Positions 22,719 through 32,739 of a stretch of 64,000 bases of DNA are shown piece after piece. This DNA comes from Streptomyces sp. CNH099 (lineage in GTDB: Bacteria; Actinomycetota; Actinomycetes; Streptomycetales; Streptomycetaceae): NCBI GenBank assembly GCA_000514715.1, contig AZWL01000006.1, forward strand, positions 272,229 to 336,228. The letters are read 5' to 3'. How positions within the stretch are numbered: the stretch's first letter is position 1; each line of letters begins with the position of its first letter. Below the pieces are notes generated by a model. That model was not told the origin of the DNA and did no database searches. It was given only the letters and a program-made list of their open reading frames with translations. A program made the translations under genes and the position numbers.

Positions 22719-23735
22719 GTGGCCAAGGTGACGCGGGACGACGTGGCACGACTGGCGGGCACCTCGACCGCGGTCGTGAGCTACGTCATCAACAACGGAC
22801 CCCGGCCGGTCGCCCCGGCCACCCGGGAGCGGGTGCTCGCGGCGATACGGGAGCTCGGCTACCGCCCGGACCGCGTGGCCCAGGCCATGGCCTCCCGGCG
22901 TACGGACCTCATCGGCATGATCGTGCCGGACGCCCGGCAGCCGTTCTTCGGCGAGATGGCGCACGCGGTGGAGCAGGCGGCGTCCGAGCGCGGAAAGATG
23001 GTCCTCGTCGGCAACTCCGACTACCTCGACGACCGCGAGGTCCACTACCTGCGGGCCTTCCTCGGCATGCGCGTCTCCGGGCTGATCCTCGTCAGCCAGG
23101 GCCCGAGCCCGGCCGCGGCGGCGGAGATCGACGCCTGGGACGCCCGGGTGGTGCTCATGCACGAGCGCCGGGACCAGCCGGAGGACCTGGTCGTCGTCAC
23201 CGACGACGTCGGCGGCGCCCGGCTGGCGACGAGCCACCTGCTGGAGCACGGCCACGCGTACGTGGCCTGCCTCGGCGGCGTCGAGACCACCCCGACCACC
23301 GGCGACCCGGTCACCGACCACGTCGAGGGCTGGCGCGTCGCGATGCGCGCGGCCGGCCGCGCCACGGAGGGCCGGCTCTTCCAGTCCCCGTACAACCGCT
23401 ACGACGCCTACCAGCTCGGCCTGAAGCTCCTCGCCGGCCCGGACCGCCCGCCGGCCCTCTTCTGCGCCACCGACGACCAGGCGATCGGCCTGCTCCGGGC
23501 GGCCCGCGAACTGCGCATCGACGTCCCGGGCGAGCTGGCGGTGGCGGGCTTCGACAACGTCAAGGAGGCCGGCCTGACGGACCCGCCCCTGACGACGGTC
23601 GCCTCCGACCGCCCGGCGATGGCCCGCGCGGCGGTCGACCTGGTCCTGGACGAAACCCCCCTGGCCACCCGCCGCGAACGCCTGAAGCAGTTCCCCTCCC
23701 ACCTGGTCACCCGCCGCTCCTGCGGCTGCCCGTAG
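22719..23735 (+). CDS. LacI-family transcriptional regulator
   Basis: A 338-residue regulator. The N-terminal LacI helix-turn-helix reads [20 protein letters not shown] with the hinge helix following near residue 50. The periplasmic-binding-like sensor domain runs from about residue 60 to 330 and includes [20 protein letters not shown] and [20 protein letters not shown]. The effector is unknown, and no sugar transport genes are adjacent. A CGCP end gives two terminal cysteines, unusual for the family though common among some actinobacterial members. It follows glnR on the same strand with 71 nt between, but it has its own leaderless-type promoter. Confidence 0.88.
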   Translation: MAKVTRDDVARLAGTSTAVVSYVINNGPRPVAPATRERVLAAIRELGYRPDRVAQAMASRRTDLIGMIVPDARQPFFGEMAHAVEQAASERGKMVLVGNSDYLDDREVHYLRAFLGMRVSGLILVSQGPSPAAAAEIDAWDARVVLMHERRDQPEDLVVVTDDVGGARLATSHLLEHGHAYVACLGGVETTPTTGDPVTDHVEGWRVAMRAAGRATEGRLFQSPYNRYDAYQLGLKLLAGPDRPPALFCATDDQAIGLLRAARELRIDVPGELAVAGFDNVKEAGLTDPPLTTVASDRPAMARAAVDLVLDETPLATRRERLKQFPSHLVTRRSCGCP

Positions 23736-23808
23736 CGGGCGCCCCGGGCGTCAGCTCCGCCCCGGCGGACGTCTGGGCTGAGCCCGCACGCACTTCCCCG
23801 CCCCGGCG

Positions 23809-24414
23809 TCACGCGGGGGCGGCGAGCGGCGGGTGCTCCAGCAGGCGGGGCTTGTACTCGACCATCTGGGTGCGGCCGTCGAAGGTGCGGTGGTCGGTCA
23901 TGTCGAGGGCGACGTCCGGATAGCCGTCGTAGATGCGTTCCGCGCCCGTGGCCCCGGTGATCACCGGGAACATCACGACCCGGAAGCGGTCGACGAGTCC
24001 GGCCCGTAGCAGGGACCGGCACAGGCTCAGGCTGCCGATCGTGCTGAGGAGTCCCGAGCCGCTCGCCTTCATGGCGCGGACCGCCTCGACGGCGTCGTCG
24101 CGGACGAGCGTGGTGTTGGCCCACTTCAGCGGTTCCTCAAGGGAGGAGGAGAACACCACCTTGGCCGCTCGCGTCAGCTCGTCGAGGGACGCCTCCTCTT
24201 CGGGCCTGAACTCGTCCTGGCCGTTCGGGACCGCGCCGGTGACGAAGTCCGACATCTTGCGGTAGGTGGTCGCTCCCATCAGGAGGGTGGACTCGGGCTG
24301 CTCGCCGAGCCACGCGAAGTACTCCGGGCCCTCAAGGCCCCAGAACCCGGGCCATCCCTCTCCGGACGCGTAGCCGTCGAGGGAGGTGATGAAGTCGACG
24401 AGAAGCTCCGACAT
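23809..24414 (-). CDS. Dihydrofolate reductase-family (RibD C-terminal-like) protein
   Basis: A 201-residue protein of the dihydrofolate-reductase/RibD C-terminal superfamily, with LLVDFITSLDGYASG at the start, LLMGATTYRKM, GLLSTIGSLSLCRSLLRAGLVD and a DRFRVVMFPVITGATG strand. Members bind NADPH, but many have no known substrate, and this one is not a canonical FolA. It is divergent from the protease gene, with a 188-nt gap. Confidence 0.8.
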   Translation of the reverse strand: MSELLVDFITSLDGYASGEGWPGFWGLEGPEYFAWLGEQPESTLLMGATTYRKMSDFVTGAVPNGQDEFRPEEEASLDELTRAAKVVFSSSLEEPLKWANTTLVRDDAVEAVRAMKASGSGLLSTIGSLSLCRSLLRAGLVDRFRVVMFPVITGATGAERIYDGYPDVALDMTDHRTFDGRTQMVEYKPRLLEHPPLAAPA

Positions 24415-24602
24415 GGCGGTGTCCTTTCCTGGGGCGTCACCAGTCCTGACCCGCCGGGAGCCGCGAACTCATCGATCGCGCCACCAACCGTCTCGGGGCC
24501 GCCCCGTCGAGAGGGCGGCTTTATATCGGGCATACACGGTTTTACTTCGCTTCTTACGTCCGTCTCAGACGCCTCTCAGAATCCCGGTGGATCGTCGAAG
24601 GC

Positions 24603-25637
24603 ATGACGGAGCACACATACCGCACCAGCACCCAGCCCGACTTCATCGCCGGCCGCGACGGGGTCCTGCCCGCCGGCCCGGCGGGTGCCGGGCATCCGCC
24701 CCAGAACCCGGCTGCCGGCGGCGCCGGCGGGCACGGCGGGTTCGGCTCGCCGCCGGCGCCGCCCACCGGGCCCCCGCCGCGCAGGCGGGCCAAAGGGCCC
24801 GCCGGGCTGCTCGTGGCCGCGGCGGTCGTCGCCGCCGTCGTCGGGGGCGGCAGTGCCGCGCTCGTCGCGGGGGTGACCGACTCGTCCGGTACGGGCGGCG
24901 GCAGCGTCGCCGGCGCCGCCAGCGGGACGCAGGTGTCCGCCGGGAGCAAGGGCACCGTCGCCGGTGTCGCCGAGGCGGTGAGCCCCAGCGTCGTGGAGAT
25001 CCAGGCCGCCGGGACCGCCGGGCAGGCGACCGGGTCCGGGGTGGTCGTCAGCAAGGACGGCGAGATCCTCACCAACAACCACGTCGTCGCCGGTGCCCAG
25101 CAGGTGCAGGTCACCTTCCACGACGGCTCCACCGCCGCCGCCGAGGTCGTCGGCACCGACCCCGACCTCGACATGGCCCTGATCAAGGCGCAGGGCAAGA
25201 GCGACCTCAAGCCCGCCGTCCTCGGCGACTCCGACTCCCTCCGGGTCGGCGACGAGGTCGTCGCCATCGGTTCCCCCGAGGGCCTCAGCGGCAGCGTCAC
25301 CAGCGGCATCGTCTCCGCGCTCGACCGCGACGTGACCGTCGAGAAGGAGCCGGAGCAGCAGCGGGGCGGCGGGGAGTGGCCGTTCGGCTTCGGCGGCGGG
25401 CAGTACAACGGGCGGCTCGGGTCGCAGACGACCACGTACCAGGCCATCCAGACCGACGCCTCCCTCAACCCGGGCAACTCCGGCGGCGCGCTCGTCGACA
25501 TGCAGGGCCGGATCGTCGGCATCAACTCGGCGATGTACGCGCCGCAGGACGGCTCCTCCGCCGGCAGCGTCGGGCTCGGTTTCGCCATACCCGTCAACGA
25601 TGTGAAGCAGATCCTCCACGACCTCAGGAACAATTGA
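24603..25637 (+). CDS. HtrA/DegP-like trypsin-family serine protease, membrane anchored
   Basis: A 344-residue S1C-type protease. The N-terminal 70 residues are Pro/Gly-rich and cytoplasmic, followed by a basic [11 protein letters not shown] and one transmembrane helix at about 62-85. The catalytic domain follows with His in TNNHVVAGA, Asp in [10 protein letters not shown] and Ser in [12 protein letters not shown]. Unlike typical HtrA proteins no PDZ domain follows; the chain ends soon after the protease core. It probably degrades misfolded proteins outside the membrane. It lies 4 nt before a two-component system and is likely co-transcribed with it. Confidence 0.88.
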   Translation: MTEHTYRTSTQPDFIAGRDGVLPAGPAGAGHPPQNPAAGGAGGHGGFGSPPAPPTGPPPRRRAKGPAGLLVAAAVVAAVVGGGSAALVAGVTDSSGTGGGSVAGAASGTQVSAGSKGTVAGVAEAVSPSVVEIQAAGTAGQATGSGVVVSKDGEILTNNHVVAGAQQVQVTFHDGSTAAAEVVGTDPDLDMALIKAQGKSDLKPAVLGDSDSLRVGDEVVAIGSPEGLSGSVTSGIVSALDRDVTVEKEPEQQRGGGEWPFGFGGGQYNGRLGSQTTTYQAIQTDASLNPGNSGGALVDMQGRIVGINSAMYAPQDGSSAGSVGLGFAIPVNDVKQILHDLRNN

Positions 25638-25641
25638 GGCC

Positions 25642-26418
25642 GTGACCGAGCAGCAGCAGCGCATCCTGATCGTCGACGACGAGCCGGCCGTACGCGAGGC
25701 GCTGGAGCGCAGCCTCGCCTTCGAGGGCTACGGGACCGAGTCGGCCGTCGACGGTCTCGACGCCCTCGACAAGGCCGCCTCGTACCGCCCCGACCTCGTC
25801 GTCCTGGACGTGCTCATGCCGCGCATGGACGGGCTGACCGCCGCCCGCCGGCTGCGGGCGGCGGGCGACAAGGTGCCCATCCTCATGCTCACCGCCCGCG
25901 ACACCGTCGGCGACCGCGTGACGGGGCTCGACGCGGGCGCCGACGACTACCTCGTCAAGCCGTTCGAGCTGGACGAGCTGTTCGCCCGCATCCGCGCCCT
26001 GCTGCGCCGCCGCGCCTACGCCGAAGCCGAAGGCGGCGAGCAGCCCGGCACGGCCACGACGCTGGAGTTCGGCGACCTGCGGATGGACCTCGCCGCCCAC
26101 GAGGTCACCCGCGGCGGCCGGCCGGTGGAGCTGACCCGCACCGAGTTCACGCTGCTGGAGCTGTTCCTCAGCCACCCGCGGCAGGTGCTCACCCGGGAGC
26201 AGATCCTCAAGGCGGTCTGGGGCTTCGACTTCGAGCCCAGCTCCAACTCCCTCGACGTGTACGTCATGTACCTGCGCCGCAAGACGGAGGCCGGCGGCGC
26301 CCCCCGGCTGGTGCACACGGTGCGCGGCGTCGGCTACGTCCTGCGGGCCCCCGAGGGCGACGCCGGGAGCGCCGGGGGCGCCGGGGGCGGCGGGGCCCGC
26401 CCGGGCGCCGGCAGGTGA
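25642..26418 (+). CDS. OmpR-family response regulator
   Basis: A 258-residue response regulator with Asp56 ([11 protein letters not shown]) and Lys106 (LVKPF) in a complete receiver, and a winged-helix domain with [20 protein letters not shown] and [12 protein letters not shown]. It begins at a GTG 4 nt after the protease stop. A Gly-rich tail overlaps the kinase gene (GTGA). It pairs with the downstream kinase. Link to the protease suggests a role in envelope stress, but this is inference from position. Confidence 0.9.
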   Translation: MTEQQQRILIVDDEPAVREALERSLAFEGYGTESAVDGLDALDKAASYRPDLVVLDVLMPRMDGLTAARRLRAAGDKVPILMLTARDTVGDRVTGLDAGADDYLVKPFELDELFARIRALLRRRAYAEAEGGEQPGTATTLEFGDLRMDLAAHEVTRGGRPVELTRTEFTLLELFLSHPRQVLTREQILKAVWGFDFEPSSNSLDVYVMYLRRKTEAGGAPRLVHTVRGVGYVLRAPEGDAGSAGGAGGGGARPGAGR

Positions 26419-27860
26419 CCTCCCGCTTCGGCCGGCTGCCGCTGCGCTCGCGGCTGGCCCTGCTCACCGCCGCCGCGGTGGCGGTGGCGGTGGCGGCGTG
26501 CGCCGTGGCGGCCTGGTTCCTGGTCCGCGCGCAGCTGCTGTCGTCGCTCGACGAGGAGCTGGACAAGACGCAGCCGGCGACGCGGATCCAGTTCGAGAAC
26601 GGCAGGATCCGGTGCCCGCAGTCGGTGCCGGAGAACACCGGGCCGTTCACCGCCACCGGGCCGACGGTGCAGCTCGTGCTCGCCGACGGCGACCGCTGCT
26701 ACCAGGACGGCGAGCAGCTCGTCGACGTGCAGGAGCAGGACACCCGGGTGGCCGCGGGCGAGCTGGCCTGGACGGCGCACAACACGACCGCCGACGACGG
26801 CACCGAGTACCGCGTCCTCACCCGCCCGGCGCCGCGGCTGCCGGGCGTCGCGTACACCGTGGGCCGCCCCCTCAGCGAGGTCACCGACCCCCTCGACACC
26901 CTCGCCCTCGTCCTCACGCTGCTCGCCGCCGGCGGCGTCGTGGCCTCCGGCGTCGCCGGGGTGGCGCTCGCCCGCGCCGGGCTGCGGCCCGTGGAGCGGC
27001 TCACGCACACCGTCGAGCACATCGCCCGCACCGAGGACCTCTCCGTCGAGATCCCCGTCGAGGGCGACGACGAGATCGCCCGGCTGTCCCGCTCGTTCAA
27101 CGCCATGACCGCCGCCCTCGCCACCTCCCAGGACCGGCAGCAGCAGCTCATCGCCGACGCCGGGCACGAGCTGCGCACGCCGCTGACCTCGCTGCGTACG
27201 AACATCGAGCTGCTCGCGCGCAGCGAGGAGTCCGGCCGCGGGCTGCCGCCGGGCCAGCGCCGGGAGCTGCTGGAGTCGGTCACCGCGCAGATGACCGAGC
27301 TGGCCGCCCTCATCGGCGACCTGCAGGAGCTGTCCCGCCCGGACGCGGCGCCGGACCGGGCGCAGCTGGCGGTCGTGGCGCTGGACGACATCGTGGCGCG
27401 GGCGGTGCGGCGGGTGCGGCTGCGGGCGCCGGAGGTGCGGATCGCGGTGGAGCAGGCGCCCTGGTACGTACGGGCCGAGCCCGCGGCGCTGGAGCGGGCC
27501 GTGGTCAACCTGCTGGACAACGCGGTGAAGTTCTCGCCCCCCGGCGGCAGCGTCGAGGTCTCCCTCGGCGGCGACGGGCTGCTGCGGGTGCGCGACCACG
27601 GGCCGGGGATCCCGGAGGCGGAGCTGCCGCACGTGTTCGAGCGGTTCTGGCGCTCGCCGTCGGCGCGCAGCCGGCCGGGCAGCGGGCTCGGGCTGTCGAT
27701 CGTGGCCCGTACGGTGCAGCAGGCCGGCGGCACCGTGGTGCTGCGCCGGGCGGACGGCGGCGGGACGGAGGCGCTGCTGCGGCTGCCGGGGGCGCCGGAG
27801 CCGCCGCCGGGGTCCTTATCGGCGATACGCGGGCGGGGGCGCCCGGCGGAGCCGGACTGA
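26415..27860 (+). CDS. Sensor histidine kinase
   Basis: A 481-residue histidine kinase with an N-terminal transmembrane helix (about 15-40), an extracytoplasmic sensor of about 110 residues containing two Cys (RCPQSV and RCYQDG), and a second transmembrane helix near 155-180. A HAMP linker follows, then the DHp box [17 protein letters not shown] and an ATPase domain with N, G1 and G2 boxes ([27 protein letters not shown]). It overlaps the response regulator gene by 4 nt and should phosphorylate it. The two cysteines in the outer loop may form a disulfide. Signal unknown. Confidence 0.9.
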   Translation: MTSRFGRLPLRSRLALLTAAAVAVAVAACAVAAWFLVRAQLLSSLDEELDKTQPATRIQFENGRIRCPQSVPENTGPFTATGPTVQLVLADGDRCYQDGEQLVDVQEQDTRVAAGELAWTAHNTTADDGTEYRVLTRPAPRLPGVAYTVGRPLSEVTDPLDTLALVLTLLAAGGVVASGVAGVALARAGLRPVERLTHTVEHIARTEDLSVEIPVEGDDEIARLSRSFNAMTAALATSQDRQQQLIADAGHELRTPLTSLRTNIELLARSEESGRGLPPGQRRELLESVTAQMTELAALIGDLQELSRPDAAPDRAQLAVVALDDIVARAVRRVRLRAPEVRIAVEQAPWYVRAEPAALERAVVNLLDNAVKFSPPGGSVEVSLGGDGLLRVRDHGPGIPEAELPHVFERFWRSPSARSRPGSGLGLSIVARTVQQAGGTVVLRRADGGGTEALLRLPGAPEPPPGSLSAIRGRGRPAEPD

Positions 27861-27887
27861 CCGGAGACCGGCTCCCCCGGCCGCTGC

Positions 27888-29045
27888 TCAGGAGTGCCGG
27901 TGGTAGGCCTTGTTGGCGATGAGCCAGCGGCCGTCGGTGCGGACCAGCAGGAAGACGTCGGTGAACCGGGCCGCGCCGTGCGCGAGCGTCATGGTTGCGG
28001 TCGCGACGGTGCCGTGGACGTCGACGGCGTCGACGCGGCGGGAGCGGGCCGGCTCGTCCGGGGCCGGCCGGCCGGGGAAGAGGGTGCAGTACTCGTCGAG
28101 GGACCAGGAGACGAACGCGTCGTCGCGGATTCCCTCGATGCGGGCGCTGGGCAGGAAGGCGTCGCGGAAGTGGGCGGGGTCGCCGGTGGCGTGTCCGCGG
28201 ACGTAGGCGCGGAGCGGTTCGAGTGCGGCGTCCGCCACGCCGGGGGCCGTGGCCGCGGCGGCGATGTCGGCTTCGGCGCGGGCGGGATCGTCGTCCAGAC
28301 CGCCGGCGCTGCGCAGCGGGGCGGGGGACGCGGCGGCGAGCAGGGCCATGTCCTTGGCGAGCGCACCGATGGTGAACTCGGCGGCGGCCGTGCCCGGCGG
28401 GTCGGTGAGGAAGGGGCGCTTGCGGGCCACGAGCCCGCCGAGCTGCCCGAGTTCGAGGATGTCCAGCACCTCGTCGCGCGGCAGGCCGAGAGCGTCGGCC
28501 TGCCGCAGTGAGTCACCGAGCGCGAGGACGGCGCCGGCGAGGCTGTGGTTGGCGACCAGCTTGAGCGCGGCGGCCGCGGAAGCGCCGTCGACGGGCCGCA
28601 CGGTGCCCAGCGCCTCCAGTACGGGCCGCGCCCGGTCGAGCGCGTCCTGCTCCGCGGCGGCGAGAATCCGCAGCCCGCCGGTGGCGACGGCCGGCACGGA
28701 GCCGAGCACGGGCGCGTGGACGTAGGACGGACCGAGCCGCCGGGCCAGCTCCGCCGCTTCGGCGGGGGCGACGGTGCCGGTGTTGAGCACGATCGTGTCG
28801 CTTCGCAACGAGGCGCGCACCGTGTCGAGGACCTGCCGGCAGGCCGGCCCGTCGAACAGCGCCAGGAGTACGAGGCCGGCCTGCGACACGGCGTCGTTCG
28901 GATCGGCGGTCGTCCTGACGGTGTCCGGCGTACGCCCGGAACGTGTCCAGCCGACGACGTCCCGGCCCTGGGCGGCCAGTCGGGTCGCGATCGCCGTGCC
29001 CATGCGCCCCAGACCGAGGACGGCGACCGTGTGCGGTGTGGTCAT
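27888..29045 (-). CDS. NAD(P)-dependent dehydrogenase fused to an NTF2/SnoaL-like domain
   Basis: A 385-residue fusion. Residues 1 to about 265 are a 6-phosphogluconate-dehydrogenase/beta-hydroxyacid-dehydrogenase type protein: VAVLGLGRMGTAIATRLAAQ dinucleotide fold, ALFDGPACRQVLD, VHAPVLGSVPAVATGGLRIL and KLVANHSLAGAVLALGDSL, whose Lys is the usual catalytic residue. The C-terminal roughly 115 residues form an NTF2-like cone (VRGHATGDPAHFRDAFLPSA, DVFLLVRTDGRWLIANKAYH) like a polyketide cyclase or DUF4440. The two parts run in one frame with no start between. Divergent from a LysR regulator that may control it. The substrate is unknown. Confidence 0.8.
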   Translation of the reverse strand: MTTPHTVAVLGLGRMGTAIATRLAAQGRDVVGWTRSGRTPDTVRTTADPNDAVSQAGLVLLALFDGPACRQVLDTVRASLRSDTIVLNTGTVAPAEAAELARRLGPSYVHAPVLGSVPAVATGGLRILAAAEQDALDRARPVLEALGTVRPVDGASAAAALKLVANHSLAGAVLALGDSLRQADALGLPRDEVLDILELGQLGGLVARKRPFLTDPPGTAAAEFTIGALAKDMALLAAASPAPLRSAGGLDDDPARAEADIAAAATAPGVADAALEPLRAYVRGHATGDPAHFRDAFLPSARIEGIRDDAFVSWSLDEYCTLFPGRPAPDEPARSRRVDAVDVHGTVATATMTLAHGAARFTDVFLLVRTDGRWLIANKAYHRHS

Positions 29046-29127
29046 GCGCCCCAGAATGGTGCACCCGAAGGACTGCGACAAGCGCAGGCTGCGCAGGTCA
29101 GCCCTGCGGAACTCGCATAGCCGACGG

Positions 29128-29133
29128 TAGGGT
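29128..29133 (+). promoter_or_regulatory. -10 box TAGGGT of the LysR gene
   Basis: TAGGGT lies 6 nt before the GTG start in the divergent interval with the dehydrogenase fusion. Confidence 0.4.
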
Positions 29134-29139
29134 GGCAGC

Positions 29140-30072
29140 GTGGACCTGGCGGTGTGGCGAACCTTCGTGACCGTGTGCCGGCTCGGTTCGCTGACGGCCG
29201 CGGCCGCCGAGCTGCACCACACGCAGTCGGCCGTCTCCCGGCAGGTCACCGGGCTGGAGCGGGAGCTGGGTGTGCCCCTGCTGGAGCGGCACCCGCGCGG
29301 CGTACGGCCGACGCCCGCCGGCGAGGAGTTCCGGCACCACGCCCTCGCGGTGCTCCACGAGGCCGACCGCGCCGTACGCGCCGCCCGGGAAGCCGGCGAC
29401 GGGGCGTTCAGCCGGCCGCTGACCGTCGGCGCGACGCCCTCCCTCGCCGCGGGGATCGTGCCCGAGGCCGTCCGGGCCCTGGTGCAGCAGGACGCGGCCG
29501 TCCGGTGGAGCCTGCTCCCCGGCATGAGCACGCAGCTCCACCAGCGGGTGGCCACCGGCGATCTCGACATCGCCGCCGTCACCGACGCGCCCCCGGGGCT
29601 GCCCCACGACCCCGGGGTCACACGCCGGTTCCTGGGGCTGGACGCCATGGTCGTCGCGCTGCCCGCCGACCACCCGCTGGCCGGACACGGCCCGGTCCAC
29701 ATCCGGACGCTGGCGGCCCAGAGCTGGGTGGAGGACAACGACGGCTCGGCGGCACTGCTGTCCCAGCACGCCGCCCGCGCCGGAGTCACCGCCCGCATCG
29801 ACCTCACCGCGGCCGACCTCCCCGGCAAGCTGGCACTGGTCGCGACCGGCCACGCCATCGCGCTGATACCCGGTGTGCTGACGCGCGCGCTGCGGCCGGA
29901 CGTCACCGCGGTGGGCCTCGTCGACCCCCCGACCCGCGGCATCTACGCGATCACGCCCCGCCGCGCCCCCCACCCCTGCGCGGCGCCCCTCCGCGACCGG
30001 CTGGCCACCGCCTTCGCCGCCCTCGTCCCGCCCCGCACGGGCCACGAGCCGGCCGGGACGGAGACCCCGTAG
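29140..30072 (+). CDS. LysR-family transcriptional regulator
   Basis: A 310-residue LysR regulator with an N-terminal HTH (FVTVCRLGSLTAAAAELHHT, QSAVSRQVTGLERELG) and a substrate-binding domain from about residue 90, including DLDIAAVTDAPPG and the closing WVEDNDGSAALLSQHAA. It is divergent from the dehydrogenase-NTF2 fusion with a 94-nt gap, the usual arrangement for a LysR protein and its target. The effector is not known. Confidence 0.9.
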   Translation: MDLAVWRTFVTVCRLGSLTAAAAELHHTQSAVSRQVTGLERELGVPLLERHPRGVRPTPAGEEFRHHALAVLHEADRAVRAAREAGDGAFSRPLTVGATPSLAAGIVPEAVRALVQQDAAVRWSLLPGMSTQLHQRVATGDLDIAAVTDAPPGLPHDPGVTRRFLGLDAMVVALPADHPLAGHGPVHIRTLAAQSWVEDNDGSAALLSQHAARAGVTARIDLTAADLPGKLALVATGHAIALIPGVLTRALRPDVTAVGLVDPPTRGIYAITPRRAPHPCAAPLRDRLATAFAALVPPRTGHEPAGTETP

Positions 30073-30276
30073 CCGCACCGCGGCGACGACCCGGAGAAAC
30101 CACTCGCGGCAACCGCAAGGGTGAGCGGGCTCCGCCCGGCCGTACCGGGGCGGGAATCGAAGGACATGCCTCCTTCGGGTGACGGTGCCGCGGGGTGCTG
30201 ACCGGCTGGGGTATCTCTGTCGTTCCAGACGCCCGGCGCCCCGCCCCGCGCCCACGCTTACAGAGGAGAGACCCCC

Positions 30277-30720
30277 ATGACCGTCCGGCCCCTCGCCGCC
30301 CTCCTGGCCGCCACCGCCGCCGGTGTGCTGCTGCCGCTGGCCGCTTCTGCAGCCGGCACGGCCGCCGGCACCGCCGCCGCGCGCCCGCTGCCCGAGCCGT
30401 TCGACGCCACGCACCTGCGGCTGACGACGAAGTACGTCAACGCCGTCGACCGCGCCAAGGGCGGCCTGACCTACCTGAACTGCGACCCCGTCGGCGGCAC
30501 GCACCCCGCGGCGGAGTCGGCCTGCACGGACCTCGCGGCGGTCGACGGGCGGTTCGAGGACCTGGGCGACAAGAAGGGCGCGTGCACCATGCAGTACGAG
30601 CCGGTCGAGCTGCGCGCCGCCGGCACCTGGCGCGGCAAGCCCGTGGACTACGTCTCCGAGGTCTTCCCCAACCCGTGCCTGGCGGACCTCGCGACCGGCG
30701 GGAACGTGTTCCACTTCTGA
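30277..30720 (+). CDS. Subtilisin-inhibitor-like (SSI family) secreted protein
   Basis: A 147-residue secreted protease inhibitor. A signal peptide (about 1-30, ending near AAGTAA) is followed by the SSI domain with four cysteines forming the usual two disulfides. The segment GTHPAAESACTDLAAVDGRF and the end GGNVFHF are typical. The reactive-site region reads ACTMQYEPV, so P1 is Met and P1' Gln, with Thr at P2 where SSI has Pro. This would favour inhibition of subtilisin-like proteases. The ribosome binding site is GAGGAGAG. It probably controls the strain's own extracellular proteases. Confidence 0.88.
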   Translation: MTVRPLAALLAATAAGVLLPLAASAAGTAAGTAAARPLPEPFDATHLRLTTKYVNAVDRAKGGLTYLNCDPVGGTHPAAESACTDLAAVDGRFEDLGDKKGACTMQYEPVELRAAGTWRGKPVDYVSEVFPNPCLADLATGGNVFHF

Positions 30721-30727
30721 GTCACGT

Positions 30728-30759
30728 CCCGCCGGCCGCGGCCCGCGCCGGCCGGCGGG
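30728..30759. terminator. Bidirectional terminator between SSI-like and 5'-nucleotidase genes
   Basis: CCCGCCGGCC (30728-30737) pairs perfectly with GGCCGGCGGG (30750-30759). The hairpin lies in the 41-bp gap between convergent genes. No T-run, as usual here. Confidence 0.65.
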
Positions 30760-30761
30760 TC

Positions 30762-32609
30762 CTACTCCACCACCGTGATCCGGTCCGCCGCCGGCGGCGC
30801 CAGCGGGCTGTCCGCGCTGGAGTTCGCCGTCAGGTGGTCCGCGAGCGCCGCCAGGTCGTCCCCGCCGACCAGCGGGTCCGTGCCCTCGGCGAGGGTGGGG
30901 AAGCCGTCGCCGCCGCCGGCGAGGAACGAGTTGACGGCGACCCGGTACGTGGCCGCCGGGTCCAGCGGCTGTCCGTCGAGCCGGACCGAGCCGGCGACGA
31001 CGCGGTCGGCGCCGGACTTCGTCAGGTCCAGGGTGTAGGTGAGCCCGGCGGACGGCTGCAGGATCTTCGGCGAGTCCTCGTTGGCGCCGCTGACCTGCTC
31101 CCGCAGCACCTGCAGCAGCTGCTCGCCGGTGAGGCTCGTCAGGTTCACGGTGTTCGAGAACGGCTGGACCGTGAAGCCCTCCCCGTACGTGACGACCCCG
31201 TCGCCCTCGGCGCCGGACGCCGCGTACGTGAGGTCCGCGCGGATCCCGCCGGGGTTCATCAGCGCCAGCTGCGCCCCCGCGTCGAGGGTCCGCGCGTGGG
31301 CGAGCTGCGCGTCCGCGATGAGGTCGCCGAGCGGCGACTCGGTGCCGCCGCGCGGCACGTCGCCGGAGACGTGGCCGATGGGCTCGGCGGCGACCGGCTC
31401 GGCGAGCGCGTTCCACTCCTCGATCAGCGCGGTCATGTCCGGGGCCTTCGGCTGGTCGCGGTGCACGACGTGGTTGGCCGCGTGCGGCAGCCGCGTCGCG
31501 GTGCGCACGATGTCGCCGCTGCGGCGGTCGTACGTCAGCACCGTCTCGGTGTAGAGCCGGCCGAAGGACGAGGCGGAGGTGACGCTGCGCGGCCTGCCCT
31601 CCGGGTCGGGGATGGTGCAGGCGTACGGCTGGTGGGTGTGCCCGGTGACGAAGGCGTCGACGCTCGCCGTGGTGCCCTGGGCGATCTCGGCGACCGGGCC
31701 GGAGATGCCGGCGCCCGGGGCGGGGCTGTCGCAGTCGTAGTTGTACGCGCCGCCCGCCGAGTCAGCCGGGGAGCCGCCCTCGTGGACGAGCGCGACGATG
31801 GACTCCACGCCCTGCCGCCGCAGTTGCTTCGCGTACCGGTCGAGGGTCTCGATCTCGTCGTGGAACGCCAGCCCCCTGACGCCCTCGGCGGAGACGATGT
31901 CGGGGGTGCCCTCCAGCGTCACGCCGATGAAGCCGATCTTCACGCCCCGCTTCTTCCACACGTACACCGGGTCGAGGACCGGCTCGCCGGTCTTCTCGTC
32001 GGTGACGTTGGCGGCGAGGTACGGGAACGCGGCGCCCTCGTAGGTGCGGCCGTCGGTGTAGCAGCCGTCCTCGGGGTGGCAGCCGCCGTCCGCCAGGCGC
32101 TGCAGCTCGGCGCGGCCCTCGTCGAACTCGTGGTTGCCGACGCCCGCGACGTCGAGGCCGAGGCCGTTCATGGCCTCGACGGTGGGCTCGTCGTGGAAGA
32201 GGCCGGAGATGAGCGGGCTGGCGCCGACGAGGTCGCCGGCGGCGGCGGTGACGGAGTAGCGGTGGCCCTCGCGGGCGTCGCGCAGCGAGGTGGCGAGGTA
32301 CTCGACGCCGCCGGCGGCGATCTCCTCCGTCGAGCCGTCCGGCTGGAGTTCGGTGACCCGGCCGGAGGAGCCCTGCGGGGGTTCGAGGTTGCCGTGGAAG
32401 TCGTTGAAGGACAGCAGTTGCACGTCCACGGTCCGCCCGTGCCCGTGTCCGTGCCCGTGGCCGCGGCCCGTGCTGTCCGCGCCCGCCGGCTGCGCGGCCG
32501 CGAAGAGGCTCCCCGCCACGGCCACCGCGGCGGCCGCCGCCGCGGTCCTGCGCATCCTGCGCGTCGTACGAACCCTGCCTGCCCGCTGTGTTCTTCGAGA
32601 CCTCAGCAT
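30762..32609 (-). CDS. Secreted bifunctional 5'-nucleotidase / 2',3'-cyclic phosphodiesterase-like metallophosphatase
   Basis: A 615-residue extracytoplasmic phosphatase of the UshA/YfkN type. A signal peptide (about 1-45) is followed by an unusual His-Gly stretch (GRGHGHGHGHGR), then the metallophosphoesterase domain with LLSFNDFHGN, VGNHEFDEG and VTGHTHQPY. The C-terminal 5'-nucleotidase domain begins near residue 400 with PRGGTESPLGDLIADAQL and contains MNPGGIRADL. The His-Gly run may bind metal. It releases phosphate or nucleosides outside the cell. The reading continues upstream in frame, but the signal sequence fixes the ATG. PhoP control is plausible, but no PHO box was found in front of it. 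Confidence 0.9.
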   Translation of the reverse strand: MLRSRRTQRAGRVRTTRRMRRTAAAAAAVAVAGSLFAAAQPAGADSTGRGHGHGHGHGRTVDVQLLSFNDFHGNLEPPQGSSGRVTELQPDGSTEEIAAGGVEYLATSLRDAREGHRYSVTAAAGDLVGASPLISGLFHDEPTVEAMNGLGLDVAGVGNHEFDEGRAELQRLADGGCHPEDGCYTDGRTYEGAAFPYLAANVTDEKTGEPVLDPVYVWKKRGVKIGFIGVTLEGTPDIVSAEGVRGLAFHDEIETLDRYAKQLRRQGVESIVALVHEGGSPADSAGGAYNYDCDSPAPGAGISGPVAEIAQGTTASVDAFVTGHTHQPYACTIPDPEGRPRSVTSASSFGRLYTETVLTYDRRSGDIVRTATRLPHAANHVVHRDQPKAPDMTALIEEWNALAEPVAAEPIGHVSGDVPRGGTESPLGDLIADAQLAHARTLDAGAQLALMNPGGIRADLTYAASGAEGDGVVTYGEGFTVQPFSNTVNLTSLTGEQLLQVLREQVSGANEDSPKILQPSAGLTYTLDLTKSGADRVVAGSVRLDGQPLDPAATYRVAVNSFLAGGGDGFPTLAEGTDPLVGGDDLAALADHLTANSSADSPLAPPAADRITVVE

Positions 32610-32726
32610 GAACGCCCCCTCGGCGCGACGCGGAAACACCGCTCGGCAGCTTACGGTCGACGCGCGTAGCCCGTCTTCAACACAGACTGAACGATTCCCA
32701 AAGCCCACCTGGCGTACTACTGGCCT

Positions 32727-32732
32727 TAGGCT
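32727..32732 (+). promoter_or_regulatory. -10 box TAGGCT of mshD
   Basis: TAGGCT is followed by seven bases and then ATG. The same TTAGGCT motif with 7 nt spacing precedes gpmA. Confidence 0.5.
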
Positions 32733-32739
32733 CTCCTCC

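Noticed and set aside
30277..30720. SSI-like protein as an unknown secreted protein
   Set aside because: Four Cys, the GTHP...AC motif and the GNVFHF end match the SSI family clearly.
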